A stretch of DNA of 64,000 nucleotides from Microbacterium sp. USTB-Y (GTDB lineage: Bacteria > Actinomycetota > Actinomycetes > Actinomycetales > Microbacteriaceae): assembly GCF_023703415.1 (NCBI RefSeq), contig NZ_JAGMTU010000005.1:62001-126000 (forward strand). The letters run 5' to 3'. Below, piece by piece: positions 35,868-43,731 of the stretch (position 1 is its first letter; each line of letters starts with the position of its first letter). The notes under the pieces were generated by a model that was given only the letters and a program-made list of their open reading frames with translations, was not told the origin of the DNA and ran no database searches. A program made the position numbers and the translations under genes.

Positions 35868-36929
35868 GCCCACGCCGCGCCGCCCAGCCCGCCGCGCGGC
35901 GCGGTAGAGACTCCACAGGACACCTCCACGGGGTGCGCGCGTCTGGTAGTGCTGAACGAGGGTGCGTTCGCGGATGATGCTCGGTGAGCGGGGAGCGAGA
36001 ATCGTCCGGAAGGCAGAGACCGTCGCATCTTCCATCGCCTTCAACGAGTACCTCTCTTGCACGAGCTGGCGACCCTGCGCGATCTTGGCCTTCAACAGGG
36101 GGTCGTTCGCGTCGAGCGCGTGAGCCGCGGCGGCCATCGCCTTCGCAACCAAGACCATGTCGTTGTCGTGCGCCACCGTGGCGACGTCGTCTGTGAGATA
36201 TTCGCGACCGCCGTCCCCCGTGAAGCCGACGACGTAACATCCTGACGCCATCGCCTCGGCCGCAGGGAGCCCGAAGCCTTCGCGCTCGGCCCCGCTGAGG
36301 AAGATCGACGACGAGGACAAGGCGCGCGCGACGCCCTCGTGGTCGAGCCCGTCGATGGCACGCACCGACCATCCGTCCGGAAGCAAACCAGCCCTTGTGG
36401 CGATCCGAATCGCACCAGCGATGTCCGCTGCCCTGCGACGTGGCATGAAGGCGATCACCCTGTCCTTAGGCGTGGGAGAGAACAGCACATCGTCGATACC
36501 CGGCGGGATCTTTTGAACACGGACATCCGGCCCGGAGAGGAGCGCGACGACGTCTTCGATGTAGTCGGAGAGCACCAGGGCGTCATGCACGTTCGGCCAT
36601 CCAGGAAACCCGGGAAGGCCATCTGCGTCGGGATCATCGATCAGGAACGTGTGACCCTGCACGATCTTCACGACCGGGATGTTCGGCACGAGCGAGTGCC
36701 ATTTCGCGCCGCCCACCTCCTGCATCACCAGGACGTCGCCGGCGTCGAGTGTCGCTGTCAGTGCCCGATGCACGGGAGCATCGGCCCACGGTTCGGCAAA
36801 ACGTGTGCTCTGTCTGCCGTGCCACACGACTGCGGGAATGCCCGCGCGGTTCAACTGGGACACCATGCGGTACTGCATCTGCACGCCACCGCTGGGGTGC
36901 GAGGGATCCGGGAGCATGAACCAGATCAT
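35853..36929 (-). CDS. GT4 family glycosyltransferase
   Basis: A 358-residue GT-B enzyme starting MIWFMLPDPSHPSGGVQMQ. The C-terminal half has VIAFMPRRRAADI in place of the usual GRL motif and the donor loop FLSGAEREGFGLPAAEAMASGCYVVGF with the EX7E pattern. The ATG at 36929 overlaps the upstream stop (ATGA) and follows an AGGCGG; an in-frame upstream start would run through the neighbouring gene. Donor and acceptor unknown. Confidence 0.84.
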   Translation of the reverse strand: MIWFMLPDPSHPSGGVQMQYRMVSQLNRAGIPAVVWHGRQSTRFAEPWADAPVHRALTATLDAGDVLVMQEVGGAKWHSLVPNIPVVKIVQGHTFLIDDPDADGLPGFPGWPNVHDALVLSDYIEDVVALLSGPDVRVQKIPPGIDDVLFSPTPKDRVIAFMPRRRAADIAGAIRIATRAGLLPDGWSVRAIDGLDHEGVARALSSSSIFLSGAEREGFGLPAAEAMASGCYVVGFTGDGGREYLTDDVATVAHDNDMVLVAKAMAAAAHALDANDPLLKAKIAQGRQLVQERYSLKAMEDATVSAFRTILAPRSPSIIRERTLVQHYQTRAPRGGVLWSLYRAARRAGRRGVGLFGH

Positions 36930-38023
36930 CGATGCCGCCTGGTGGCGCTGAGGATCCCTCGCATGTGCATCGCTTCGTCGATCTCTCCCCACATGACCCG
37001 CGGATTGAAGCGCGTCTCCACGGATCGTCGGGCGCGTGCGCCGAGGTCTCGGCGGAGTGCGTGGTCCGCACTGAGCTCCTTCAAGGCTTCGCGCAGACCC
37101 TCATCGTCGCCGACACCGACCATGAGGGCTGTCTCACGGGGCGTGAAGAGGGTACGCATCGCTGGGGTGTCGGTCACGACGATCGCGGCGCCGCTCGCAG
37201 CGGCCTCCAGCGCGACGCTGCTTCCCGTCGGGTACATCAGATCGTGTGTGGGCACGACGACGATCTTGGCTCTCCGTAGGAGATCGGCGTATTCGGTGTG
37301 AGAGACCGTTCCGCGATAGTTCACATTGGCGGGCAGATCCAGACCCTGAATGTTGATCGGCTGGCACACCAATTCGACGTGCAGTTCTGTCCCTTGAACC
37401 GCTCGGAAGAGCGTGGCGTAGTCCCGCCCGAGATCCTGTCCTATGGCGACGATATCGATGTCCCTGGGCTGATCAGGGGGCGAGTAGAACTGATCCGCGA
37501 CGCCATAGGTCATCACCATCAACTGGTCGGCGGAAAAGCCGGAGTCGATCAGGATGTCTTTCTCGGCCTCGGCCATATGCACGAACAGGTCGCAGGACAG
37601 ATAATTGCGTGCGAGCGCTCGCCGCTCATCGCGGGGCGCCCGGGAAAGCCGCTCTGCAAACCACACGCTCCAGATGACCAGGGGAGTACCGGCGTATGGC
37701 CACAGCCGGCGTCGCTTGAAGAGGGCAGCCAGTTCGCCATTCTGCTCGAGCAGTGCGAAGACGACATCAGACCGGCTGGTCATGCCCGTGGCCCTCAAGG
37801 GGCCTTCCACAGGCATCCCGAGACGATGCTCCGCAACATCGCGCACCTTCGTTGCGACTCGCCCTCTGCCTATGCCGGGTCCGGTGAAGGAATAACCTCG
37901 TGCCTCCAGTGCATCGATTCCATACGGGAGCGGAGACGGCCGAATTCCCTCCTCGAATTCCCTGCGCCACTGCCTCAGATCTCGGCCAGAAAGCAGAGTG
38001 GCCCTCACGCGACTGTCCCGCAA
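36926..38023 (-). CDS. GT4 family glycosyltransferase
   Basis: A protein of up to 365 residues with a GT-B C-terminal half: IDIVAIGQDLGRDYATLFRAV and the donor loop TGSSVALEAAASGAAIVVTDTPAMRTLF. The EX7E first glutamate is replaced by Ser/Gly-rich sequence, a known variation. The start is uncertain: the TTG at 38023 follows a weak GCGGGA, and a GTG at 38008 is also possible. It and the next gene form a two-gene unit with a four-base overlap. Confidence 0.82.
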   Translation of the reverse strand: MRDSRVRATLLSGRDLRQWRREFEEGIRPSPLPYGIDALEARGYSFTGPGIGRGRVATKVRDVAEHRLGMPVEGPLRATGMTSRSDVVFALLEQNGELAALFKRRRLWPYAGTPLVIWSVWFAERLSRAPRDERRALARNYLSCDLFVHMAEAEKDILIDSGFSADQLMVMTYGVADQFYSPPDQPRDIDIVAIGQDLGRDYATLFRAVQGTELHVELVCQPINIQGLDLPANVNYRGTVSHTEYADLLRRAKIVVVPTHDLMYPTGSSVALEAAASGAAIVVTDTPAMRTLFTPRETALMVGVGDDEGLREALKELSADHALRRDLGARARRSVETRFNPRVMWGEIDEAMHMRGILSATRRHR

Positions 38024-38089
38024 GTGATGATCCCGCTGATCGCGTGCATTTCCGGCTCCCCATAGTTTCGTCCCCCGCAGCTATGAATC

Positions 38090-38095
38090 ATTATC
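38090..38095 (-). promoter_or_regulatory. Possible -10 box (GATAAT)
   Basis: On the minus strand GATAAT lies about 67 bases upstream of the GT4 pair. It is the only AT-rich hexamer in an otherwise GC-rich gap. No clear -35. Confidence 0.3.
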
Positions 38096-38244
38096 GTCCG
38101 AGGTGATGGGATCTGGGCACCCTTCCTCGTCGACGGACAACCGGCATGTTCGATCTGAGCATCACGGACGTGCTCAGGTGGCGGCTCGGCGTATTCACGC
38201 CTGTCTACGTCGGACTGCACTGCTCGGATGCGGCGGTCCATCCG

Positions 38245-39756
38245 TCAGAGGATCCCGCGCCGTCGGGCTTCCCGCACGGCCTGGGTCGCGCCCGACACGT
38301 CGAGCTTTCGGTAGAGGGCGCGCTGATGGGTCTTGACCGTGTTCTCTGAGATGAACAGGGCCTCGGCGATCGCGGCGCGCTTCTTGCCCTGGGCGAGTTC
38401 TTCGAGCACGCGGAGCTCGCTCTGGCGCAGTGCGGGTGCGTCGAGCGGATCGGATTCGCCCGCTGCGGCCGCCGGCCAGCCGGCGACGAGCTCGGCGGCC
38501 AGCGCCGCGAGTCGTGGGGCGAGGGCGTCGAGCACCGCGGCGATCTCGGGCGGGAATCCGCCCGCGAAAGCGGAGAGCGTCTCGACGGCTGCGGCTTCGT
38601 CACCGCTCTGGAACTGGGCGAAGCCGAGCAACCCGAGCCTCCGGTTCTCGGCCTGGCGCAGGCCGGAGGTCTGATCGGCGATCCCCTCGGCGATCCGGAT
38701 CGCGCGCTGCGGGTCGGTGCCGTCGACCAGCGTGAGCAGACCCTCGAGGATCCGACTGCGCCAGTGCGTGCGATCGGTCGTGTCGAGTTCGAGGCCTGCC
38801 TGAGCGGTGTCGTCCTGGTAGAGCGCGTCGAGGGCCATCGTCTGACCGAAGACGCTGCCGGCGAATCCCACGCCCGCGAAGCCTCCCAGTCCGGTGGAAC
38901 GGAGCAGCTGGATCCGCTCGCGCGCTTCGTCGCTTCTCCGGGACATCGTTCCCAGCCGACTCAGTGCGTCGATGTAGAAAGGCCAGGTCTCGCCGGTGTT
39001 CTGGAAGCTGAGCGCGAGGACGGTGTCGAACGCGGCCGAGACGTCGGCGGGCCCTGCGAGCAGCGCTGCGACGAGGTCTCGCTCCGCATCGAGCTGCTCT
39101 TCGATCCAGCTGGAGGATCGCAGCACGGATGCCGCCTGCTCCTGATGCAGGCGCGCGACGGCCCGATCGCCGCACATGGCGTGCACCAGCGCCGCGCGCA
39201 GATGGGAACCGCGCACGAGGAAGTGCATCCCCCCGGCCGGTGGGATCAGCAGCGCCCGCTCGAAGAACGTCAACGCCTCCTGGAACTCGCCGGCAAGAGC
39301 CGCGCTCAGACCGGCCTGGCCCAGGATGAGTGCCCAGCTGCCGTTGGACCGATCGAGTGGCATCGTCACCGTGGGGATCGCTGCGACGAGATCCTGCATC
39401 TCCTGATGCGCGGTGACGACGTCCCCGATGCGGCGCTGACGCCATGCCGCCGCGAAGCGCTTCCACAGCTCGGGCTCGTCTCCGGCCCACGGAGTCGTGC
39501 GCAGGGTGCGCGCGGGGAGCTTCTCGCCGGCGTCGCGCGCGGTGAAGGTCACAGCAGCGAGTAGGGCGCGCGGGTGCCGGCGCAGTTCATCGTCGGGGAT
39601 GCCGGCGATCATCGCGCCCAGCTCGGCGTTCGGGATGCCGAAGTACATCTCCAGCGTGTACAGGTCGAAGAGTTCTGCCAGGCGTCGGGCATCGCCGTCC
39701 GAGGTGCTCCGCCGCGCTTGCGCGACGACGTCATCCATCAGCATGCTGCTCGACAC
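38245..39756 (-). CDS. LuxR-family transcriptional regulator with large helical sensor region
   Basis: A protein of about 503 residues. The last 65 residues are a LuxR/FixJ helix-turn-helix (LRQSELRVLEELAQGKKRAAIAEALFISENTVKTHQRALYRKLDVSG). The first 430 residues are Ala/Leu-rich helical repeats, likely TPR-like, resembling the C-terminal part of LAL/MalT-type regulators but lacking a P-loop ATPase. It probably controls the nearby surface genes. The start is uncertain: the GTG at 39756 has AGGAGG only one base upstream, while an ATG at 39744 has it 13 bases away. It is divergent from the secreted protein, sharing a 357-bp control region. Confidence 0.85.
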   Translation of the reverse strand: MSSSMLMDDVVAQARRSTSDGDARRLAELFDLYTLEMYFGIPNAELGAMIAGIPDDELRRHPRALLAAVTFTARDAGEKLPARTLRTTPWAGDEPELWKRFAAAWRQRRIGDVVTAHQEMQDLVAAIPTVTMPLDRSNGSWALILGQAGLSAALAGEFQEALTFFERALLIPPAGGMHFLVRGSHLRAALVHAMCGDRAVARLHQEQAASVLRSSSWIEEQLDAERDLVAALLAGPADVSAAFDTVLALSFQNTGETWPFYIDALSRLGTMSRRSDEARERIQLLRSTGLGGFAGVGFAGSVFGQTMALDALYQDDTAQAGLELDTTDRTHWRSRILEGLLTLVDGTDPQRAIRIAEGIADQTSGLRQAENRRLGLLGFAQFQSGDEAAAVETLSAFAGGFPPEIAAVLDALAPRLAALAAELVAGWPAAAAGESDPLDAPALRQSELRVLEELAQGKKRAAIAEALFISENTVKTHQRALYRKLDVSGATQAVREARRRGIL

Positions 39757-39805
39757 TCCTCCTGAAAAAGGGCGACGTCACCCTGGGTCGGGTGGGGTCG
39801 CCTGA

Positions 39806-39831
39806 GCGGGTGACCATCGGGTGTCACCCGC
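39806..39831. promoter_or_regulatory. 9-bp inverted repeat, candidate LuxR operator
   Basis: Perfect arms GCGGGTGAC and GTCACCCGC are separated by eight bases. Symmetry and placement between divergent genes suggest the binding site of a dimeric regulator, probably the adjacent LuxR protein. Confidence 0.5.
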
Positions 39832-40018
39832 GCGGTTCGGGTCAGCGCTGGGACGCCCAAGAGGCTCCGGGGAGTATAGGCACGCCTCCATGGGAGAAGG
39901 GCGGAGAGCGCACAGAAACGCACATCCTGTCGCGTGATGGACCGCGTCTGGGCGGGTATTTCACCCTCTCCGGCCGCAGCGAACGCACATCTGAGCACTT
40001 CTGCGACGTCATCGAGAT

Positions 40019-40047
40019 TGCTTTTGCGGCCGCGGCTAGGCCACACT
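40019..40047 (+). promoter_or_regulatory. Candidate promoter TTGCTT-N17-CACACT
   Basis: The -35-like TTGCTT (40019-40024) and -10-like CACACT (40042-40047) are 17 bases apart, about 67 bases before the ATG at 40114. A GGGGGTT ribosome-binding site lies nine bases before the ATG. Confidence 0.4.
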
Positions 40048-40113
40048 GGGTGACGTATGCGGGATCATCGGGTGATCCTGGGGATGATTTATCGACCTTC
40101 GGGGGTTAATTAA

Positions 40114-41715
40114 ATGAGCATCGAGAACGACCCGGCTGCGCCGGTGGGCGACTCCACCGAGACCCGGGCGGGCCTTTCCCGTCGCACGATCATGAAGGGC
40201 GCGGCCTGGACCGTGCCCGCTCTGATGGTCGCGACCTCCGCGCCGATGGCGGCCGCGAGCTGCTGGCCCGGAGGCACGATCTTCAACTCCCATGGTCTCG
40301 GCAAGTTCCTCAGCGGCACCATCGGCAATCAGAATCTCGATCTGCTCGCGTCGATCAACGCGGCGAAGGCTGACACGCCTGGCCCCGCCACCCCGCAGCA
40401 CGTCGTCGACTTCAACTCGCTGGACGTGAGTGTGCTGAGTGCCATCAACGTCGATCTCTCCGGCACCGGTGCGCTGCTGTCCGACCTGCTCGGATTCCTC
40501 GTGCCGGCGAACACGGGCGTGTACAACCAGTACGCGATGGCCGACTCGAACGGCCAGTCGATCGGTGCGAGCGGTCTCGTCTCGAACAACGGCGTGATCG
40601 ACACCGGTGCCGCTGCGGGCAACGTCGACGTCGGCTCCCTGGACCTCAAGGTCATCCTGGAGAGCCTTGTGGGTTCCTCGCTCGGCGGAGCGCTCTCGAA
40701 CGTCTCCGACCTCAAGCTCAAGGTGGGAGCGGTCGGAGGCCGTGCGTTCGTCGACAACACGAACTGCACGCCCGGCAATGACGACATCGTCACCCGTGAC
40801 TACCTGCTGGCGTACCTTCGCCTGCTGATCAAGTCGAACGTCGTAGGCGCGCTGTCGACCGCTCTCAACACCGCCCTTTCCAATCTGACGATCTCGACGA
40901 GCGCGGTGTGGGCGCTGCTTGAGGGGGTTCCCCTCCTCGGAACGCTGCTTTCCACTCTTGGGCAGAACGCTCTGAACGTGTCGGTCTCCGTGAACACGAG
41001 CGGCCTTACCGGACCGATTCCTACTGCGTCGGGCAAGGCACTGCAGATCAACCTGCAGCAGGGTGAGCTCCTTCTCGACCTGGGGGCGCTTCTCGGCGGG
41101 GCGTACACCGGGAACGTGACACCGTTCCTCAACAACCTTCCGGCGAACACGCGACTCTTCGTGGATGCCGGGCTTCCGGTCAACGCGCTCTCGGACACCC
41201 TGAGCGCCTGGGTCGACTCGTTGATCGAGGCGCTCAAGCCGTTGATCACGATCACGATCTCGGCAGGATCGGTCACTGGACCCCTCGCGACGGGCCTGCT
41301 CATCCAGGGCAGCCTCGGGGACTTCCTCGGGGGCACGGCGACGGCGCAGTTCAAGCTGCTCGGTGGCACGATCAACCTGGGCGGGCTCCTCAACCCGCTC
41401 GTGGGCGGAATCGGCAACCTCGTCATCGATGCCGTCAAGGCGCTGTTTGCTCCCACAGGCGTTCTCAACTCCGTCTGGGCGCCCGTCAGCGCCTTGCTGT
41501 CGGGGATCTTCGGGATCCTCCAGAACATCCTGGTGCTCACCGTCAACGCGCAGAACGCGCCGACGAACGGCGGAGGCCGGCCGATCCCGCTGCCGCTCCA
41601 GGGGCTCCCCCTCGGTCGCTACGACGTGGCGGCGCTGCATCTCGGCCTTGTCCAGACCGCGCTTCTCAACCTGTTGCTCGCCCGAGGCAGCGTCGGACCG
41701 AACCGTCCGCGCTGA
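40114..41715 (+). CDS. Secreted surface protein, choice-of-anchor-G-like
   Basis: A 533-residue protein. It has a Tat-type leader (SRRTIMKGAAWTVPALMVATSAPMAAAS, residues 22-49). The mature part contains blocks such as LDVSVLSAINVDLSG, VYNQYAMADSNGQSIGASGLVSNNGVI and long Leu/Gly-rich amphipathic stretches, matching the actinobacterial choice-of-anchor-G surface proteins as I know them. No LPXTG or transmembrane anchor is visible at the C-terminus. The function is unknown, presumably adhesion or wall-surface coating. It is flanked on both sides by LuxR regulators and ends with a strong terminator, so it is probably highly and conditionally expressed. Confidence 0.72.
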   Translation: MSIENDPAAPVGDSTETRAGLSRRTIMKGAAWTVPALMVATSAPMAAASCWPGGTIFNSHGLGKFLSGTIGNQNLDLLASINAAKADTPGPATPQHVVDFNSLDVSVLSAINVDLSGTGALLSDLLGFLVPANTGVYNQYAMADSNGQSIGASGLVSNNGVIDTGAAAGNVDVGSLDLKVILESLVGSSLGGALSNVSDLKLKVGAVGGRAFVDNTNCTPGNDDIVTRDYLLAYLRLLIKSNVVGALSTALNTALSNLTISTSAVWALLEGVPLLGTLLSTLGQNALNVSVSVNTSGLTGPIPTASGKALQINLQQGELLLDLGALLGGAYTGNVTPFLNNLPANTRLFVDAGLPVNALSDTLSAWVDSLIEALKPLITITISAGSVTGPLATGLLIQGSLGDFLGGTATAQFKLLGGTINLGGLLNPLVGGIGNLVIDAVKALFAPTGVLNSVWAPVSALLSGIFGILQNILVLTVNAQNAPTNGGGRPIPLPLQGLPLGRYDVAALHLGLVQTALLNLLLARGSVGPNRPR

Positions 41716-41736
41716 CCGCTCACCGGTCGATGAAGA

Positions 41737-41772
41737 GGCCGGCTGCCCTCAGAGATCTGAGGGCGGCCGGCC
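41737..41772 (+). terminator. Strong stem-loop terminator of the secreted protein gene
   Basis: Arms of 16 bp (41737-41752 and 41757-41772) match at 15 positions and the remaining one is a G-T wobble, around the loop AGAT. The sequence CCTTTG follows. It lies 22 bases after the stop codon and could also serve the convergent LuxR gene. Confidence 0.8.
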
Positions 41773-41815
41773 CCTTTGCGTGCGGGCCGGAATGGCTTGC
41801 CGTCAGGCCGTCTCA

Positions 41816-42484
41816 TCACTCGACCAGGCCGTCTTCGTGGGCTCGGCGGGCGAGGTCGAGGCGGGTCTTCGCCGGCCGGCCGATGGCGACGTACTTCTCT
41901 TTCACGCGGCTCAGATACTTGCGGGCCGTGTCGGGTCGGACGCCGATCTGTGCGGCGATATCGTCGATGGGCTGACCGACGGCATAGAACTCGAGCACCT
42001 TCGTCTCCTGCTCCGAGAGGCGGGGCGCGGTCGGGGCCATCCGCAGCGCCGCCAGAGCCCGGTCGGTGATCGCAGGCTCGCCTGCAAGCACCCGCCCGAC
42101 GGCGCGCACCAGCTCGACCTCCTCGTCGACCTTCGACACCACACCATCCACGCCCTCGTCCAGGATCCGCTGGGTCGCCCCGCGCGGATGCAGTGACGAC
42201 ATCAGCAGCACCCGCACACCGGCTTCGCGCAGCGCGCAGACCGCCGCGCGATCCCTCGCCCCCAGTCCCGGCCCGAGCAGCTCGGTGACGAGCAGGTGTG
42301 GCCAGCCGGAGCGTTCCCGCGCGCTCATCCACGCCATGAGGGAGAGCACCGACTCCCCGGCGAACACCACATCGAGACCTGCGTCGCGGTGCAGCAGCTC
42401 CGCCGTGCGATTGCGTTGCAGCACGTGGGGTTCGACGACCGCCACCCGCCGCGCCTTCGCCGCGGTGCTCCTCCTCGCCGCCAT
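41816..42484 (-). CDS. LuxR-type response regulator
   Basis: A 222-residue protein. The first 120 residues resemble a receiver domain (VAVVEPHVLQRNRTAELL, LLVTELLGPGLGARD, VRVLLMSSLHP, EGVDGVVSKVDE) in which the usual phospho-acceptor aspartate is replaced (TELLGPG), so it may be a pseudo-receiver. The last 65 residues are a LuxR helix-turn-helix (LSEQETKVLEFYAVGQPIDDIAAQIGVRPDTARKYLSRVKEKY). AAAGGAG five bases before the ATG fixes the start at 42484; no histidine kinase is nearby. It is convergent with the surface protein gene. Confidence 0.82.
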   Translation of the reverse strand: MAARRSTAAKARRVAVVEPHVLQRNRTAELLHRDAGLDVVFAGESVLSLMAWMSARERSGWPHLLVTELLGPGLGARDRAAVCALREAGVRVLLMSSLHPRGATQRILDEGVDGVVSKVDEEVELVRAVGRVLAGEPAITDRALAALRMAPTAPRLSEQETKVLEFYAVGQPIDDIAAQIGVRPDTARKYLSRVKEKYVAIGRPAKTRLDLARRAHEDGLVE

Positions 42485-42833
42485 GCGACTCCTTTCGTGA
42501 CTCCGGCCTGTCCGCGCATCGTGCGGGGAGGGCGCCGCGGACCGCAGCATCCCTCCTCATGAAGACGGACCTCATGAAGAAGGAGTGACGCGCCGGCCGA
42601 ACGTGACGCGACGCTCTCGCGATTCGTCTCGCCGTTGCGAGGAGAGCGAGCGAGCAGGCCCGGGTGTCGTCGGCGTGAGTCGATGAGGTCGGTGAAGTGA
42701 CGCGGATCGGCGGAGAATCCGCCCCACGACCCCGCCAGGGGGTCAGCGCTCGAAGCTGAGCGAGTGCTCGTCTAGCCTTTTCCTGCTCACCCCGAAGCAC
42801 ACCTCCGTCGGTACCGGGATATCCCCGGTTCTG

Positions 42834-42860
42834 CGGGATCCGAGTTCTGGGTGGATCCCG
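42834..42860. promoter_or_regulatory. 8-bp inverted repeat, terminator- or operator-like
   Basis: Arms CGGGATCC and GGATCCCG are separated by 11 bases and followed by TTCTCG. No gene stop is close on the plus strand, so a regulatory site is as likely as a terminator. Confidence 0.35.
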
Positions 42861-43066
42861 TTCTCGTCACGACGGCCTGCGGCGAGTGCGACCCCCGGTC
42901 GCGACGGTCGGTGCGCGGGGGCGTGCGCTCACCGGAACGGCGAGAGGCCGGACTGGGGAGAGCCATGGGCACCGACGCGGCAGAGCGCATCCGCCGCCGG
43001 ACTCACGCGGGACGGCGTCCTGCGCGGCGTGCCCCGATCCTCGCGCCGGTCATGCCGTCCATCGAT

Positions 43067-43072
43067 TACGCT
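43067..43072 (+). promoter_or_regulatory. -10 box (TACGCT), leaderless arrangement
   Basis: TACGCT is followed by seven bases (CCCTCCC) and the ATG at 43080, with no ribosome-binding site. Confidence 0.45.
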
Positions 43073-43079
43073 CCCTCCC

Positions 43080-43613
43080 ATGCCCTCCGGTTCGTCCCGT
43101 CGCCGTCGCCGCGGCTGGATCCTGGGGATCGTGCTCGGACTCGTGGCCCTCTACGCCGCGGCGTACATCTCCGTCTACGCGACTCCGTCCGACTCCTACG
43201 ACGTGCACGACGTCGATGCGGTCTTCATCCTCGGGCCGCCGACCGACGACCGGATCGCGGCGGGGGAGCGGATCGCCCAGGAGGCCGGGGGAGTGCCCGT
43301 GTACCTCTCCGTCTGGCACGGCGTGGTCTGCAAGCCGCAGTTCGTCTGCGTGCACGCCGCTCCCTGGACCACCTCGGGCGAGGCGGCCGCCCTGTCCGAA
43401 GCGGTGGCGTCGGACGGACTGAAGCATCCGGTCGTGGTCACCGGAGACGAGCATGTGATGCGCTCGCGCTACATCTTCGGTCGATGCGTTCCGATCCCCG
43501 CACCGGTCGTCGGCATCTCCGAGCCGATGGATCTCGGCATGCGGCTCTGGCAGCCGATCTACCAGTGGGCCGCCATGGTGAAGGCCGTCGTCGGAGGCTG
43601 TTCGGCGGACTGA
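43080..43613 (+). CDS. YdcF/SanA (ElyC-like) family membrane-anchored protein
   Basis: A 177-residue protein with an Arg-rich start, one membrane span (about 13-33) and an outer domain with AVFILGPPTDDRIAAGERIAQEAGG, SGEAAALSEAVASDG and VVVTGDEHVMRSRYIF. This order (LG....R...A; E A..; VT....M.R) fits the DUF218/YdcF-SanA fold, involved in envelope integrity and lipid-carrier metabolism in enterobacteria. It is short for the family. The ATG at 43080 begins the basic-hydrophobic anchor. Confidence 0.68.
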   Translation: MPSGSSRRRRRGWILGIVLGLVALYAAAYISVYATPSDSYDVHDVDAVFILGPPTDDRIAAGERIAQEAGGVPVYLSVWHGVVCKPQFVCVHAAPWTTSGEAAALSEAVASDGLKHPVVVTGDEHVMRSRYIFGRCVPIPAPVVGISEPMDLGMRLWQPIYQWAAMVKAVVGGCSAD

Positions 43614-43642
43614 TCGCCGCGGATCCGATCCGGTCCCGCCGC

Positions 43643-43648
43643 TATCCT
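43643..43648 (+). promoter_or_regulatory. Possible -10 box (TATCCT) of the sigma-factor gene
   Basis: TATCCT lies 84 bases before the GTG at 43732. The -35 region shows nothing clear. GGGAGGG stands before the start codon. Confidence 0.3.
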
Positions 43649-43731
43649 GAGGACGGCAGCGCGTCCCCCGAGGATGCGGGTGCCCGCCCTCGGCGCCGAT
43701 CGCCGGAGAACCTGATTCCTGGGGAGGGTTC

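Larger units (their letters stand above)
39757..40113. other. 357-bp divergent control region
   Basis: The gap between the LuxR regulator and the secreted protein holds an inverted repeat (39806-39831), several GGGTGAC/ATCGGGTG half-site-like words (40048, 40067) and a candidate promoter for the plus-strand gene (40019-40047). No coding sequence is supported. Confidence 0.6.
42485..43079. other. 595-bp region without a supported gene
   Basis: It contains an 8-bp inverted repeat (42834-42860), duplicated CTCATGAAG words near 42558-42580 and a -10 box just before the next gene (43067-43072). Open frames here have no family signature or ribosome-binding site. Confidence 0.5.

Noticed and set aside
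36339..37301. Plus-strand open frame of 320 residues opposite the GT4 pair
   Set aside because: Antisense to two clear GT4 genes; no ribosome-binding site or known motif.
38005..38241. Small minus-strand open frame between the GT4 pair and the LuxR gene
   Set aside because: No ribosome-binding site or family match; overlaps the start region of the GT4 gene.
42610..42660. Third copy of the GAGACGAAACG element (GATTCGTCTCGCC... GAGCGAGCGAG)
   Set aside because: Only about ten bases match in the right order; the spacing and remaining blocks differ. Could be a decayed copy but not supportable.
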